DNA of 64,000 nt, taken from the NCBI GenBank assembly GCA_001766825.1, contig LYOR01000007.1, positions 1 through 64,000 of the forward strand. The letters are read 5' to 3'. This document shows, piece after piece, positions 63,405-64,000 of the stretch (position 1 is the first letter of the stretch; each line of letters starts with the position of its first letter). The notes beneath the pieces are model-generated. The model saw only the letters and a program-made list of their open reading frames with translations. It was not told the origin of the DNA and did no database searches. Source of the DNA: Candidatus Syntropharchaeum butanivorans. Its GTDB lineage: Archaea; Halobacteriota; Syntropharchaeia; Syntropharchaeales; Syntropharchaeaceae. A program made the position numbers and the translations under genes.

Positions 63405-63967
63405 TCTCTTTTGAAGAGATCAACAAGGTACTTGACCGAGCAGGCATGCTCAACCGATGACAGAACCACAAATGCCTCATCGACGGTTGAACCCCGGGCA
63501 AATGTCCCGTGACCCTCTGCTATCACGGCTTTATGGTCCTTGAGCCCGGCAGCAACAGCAGCTGCAAGCTCATCTGATCCGACACCACCCCCAACAACCG
63601 GGATCTCATGGAGAAGATACAGGCTCTCTGAGTCCTCAGGCACGATAATATTCCCTGCTCCATAGATCATCGAAAGCGCGACGGCGTATCTTGAGTGCCC
63701 ATGGAGGATTGCAAGGGCTGAGGTCTCTGCATATACTCTTCTGTGAAGGTTCACCTCGCTTGATGCGATGATATCAAGCTCATCAGGGATCGATGGATCG
63801 ATCGGGACGGAGACGATCTCCCCCTCAAGCTCATCAAGCATGCTCCCCGTTGTACTTATGAGCATCCGATCCCCTATGCGCTTGCTCACATTCCCGAAGT
63901 GTGAGTCGACAAGGCCTGATTCAACCATCTTACGCCCGTACTTGATCAACTCCTCCGTATCTCCCAC
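63401..63967 (-). CDS. Class II aldolase (FucA-like)
   Basis: This 188-residue zinc aldolase has SHFGNVSKRIGDRMLISTTG at the N-terminus, a zinc-binding HGHSRYAV and a third His in AEGHGTFARG near the end; the catalytic Glu is probably SEVNLHRR. Archaeal members cleave fuculose- or rhamnulose-type phosphates and supply lactaldehyde, which has been linked to coenzyme F420 synthesis in methanogens. I cannot tell the substrate here. The start is GTG 63967. The 33 bases upstream hold no clear gene before the window ends. Confidence 0.82.
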   Translation of the reverse strand: MGDTEELIKYGRKMVESGLVDSHFGNVSKRIGDRMLISTTGSMLDELEGEIVSVPIDPSIPDELDIIASSEVNLHRRVYAETSALAILHGHSRYAVALSMIYGAGNIIVPEDSESLYLLHEIPVVGGGVGSDELAAAVAAGLKDHKAVIAEGHGTFARGSTVDEAFVVLSSVEHACSVKYLVDLFKRD

Positions 63968-64000
63968 CCCATGACATCATCCATAGAGTAGACACCACTT

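Overview
The window is archaeal. It carries A-type ATP synthase genes, an Lsm/eL37 pair, an archaeal 5S rRNA, IF5B, an RqcH/NFACT protein, TATA-box promoters and coenzyme M-type chemistry. Two complete sets of alkyl/methyl-coenzyme M reductase subunits lie 10 kb apart, and both have lost residues conserved in true methane-forming or methane-oxidising McrA. With an F420/H4MPT-type context, MetF/MetV instead of a linked Mer, two oversized HdrA proteins and a multihaem lipoprotein, the best fit is an anaerobic multi-carbon alkane oxidiser of the Syntrophoarchaeia/ANME-1-like lineages, living with an electron-accepting partner. The taxon is inferred from gene content only.

Layout. (1) 0-13.2 kb is an AT-richer accessory island, nearly all on the minus strand: an SNF2 helicase with a DUF3883-like tail, an unknown 383-aa protein, a DUF1156 DNA methylase, a RecF-like ATPase overlapping a small TOPRIM-like protein, and a DUF499 ATPase. 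This resembles the helicase-methylase-ATPase (Hma-type) defence layout with extra parts. A Panacea-like/UPF0175 fusion with a PIN toxin is inserted in opposite orientation, and a RelB/RelE-like pair with a frameshifted toxin lies at the left end. (2) 13.4-21 kb is housekeeping on the minus strand: RqcH, chorismate mutase, a zinc-protease lipoprotein, eL37, Lsm, a solitary 5S rRNA, an ABC ATPase, SerA and an F420-dependent LLM oxidoreductase. (3) 21-26.7 kb is a plus-strand operon: HemD, an AhbC-like radical SAM enzyme, an aminotransferase and a P-type cation ATPase. (4) 26.7-32.8 kb is an A-ATPase cluster (D, B, A, F, E, H) without subunits I, K and C, led by methanogenesis marker 12; an orphan pilus-type ATPase diverges from it.

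(5) 34.5-52 kb is the metabolic core. Reductase operon 1 (order B-A-G, minus) diverges from metV-metF-hdrA-mvhD (plus). Then come a winged-helix-like protein, a Mg-chelatase-like AAA/VWA pair, a five-haem lipoprotein and the nickel regulator NikR. A 50-aa ORF and reductase operon 2 (order B-G-A, plus) follow. Operon 2 continues with overlapping genes into prs, aroE and an adenosine-specific kinase, then a second HdrA and IF5B. Neither operon has mcrC or mcrD.

(6) 59-64 kb holds a decayed IS transposase, a radical SAM protein with an unusual cysteine spacing, a HAD hydrolase, a DHH phosphoesterase and a class II aldolase.

Working model (inference): alkanes are activated to alkyl-CoM by the nickel-F430 reductases. 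Carbon is later oxidised through the C1 branch, where MetVF replaces Mer. HdrA/MvhD modules handle electrons, and haem proteins, supplied by the HemD/AhbC route, pass them outside the cell. NikR and perhaps the chelatase pair tie nickel supply to the reductases.
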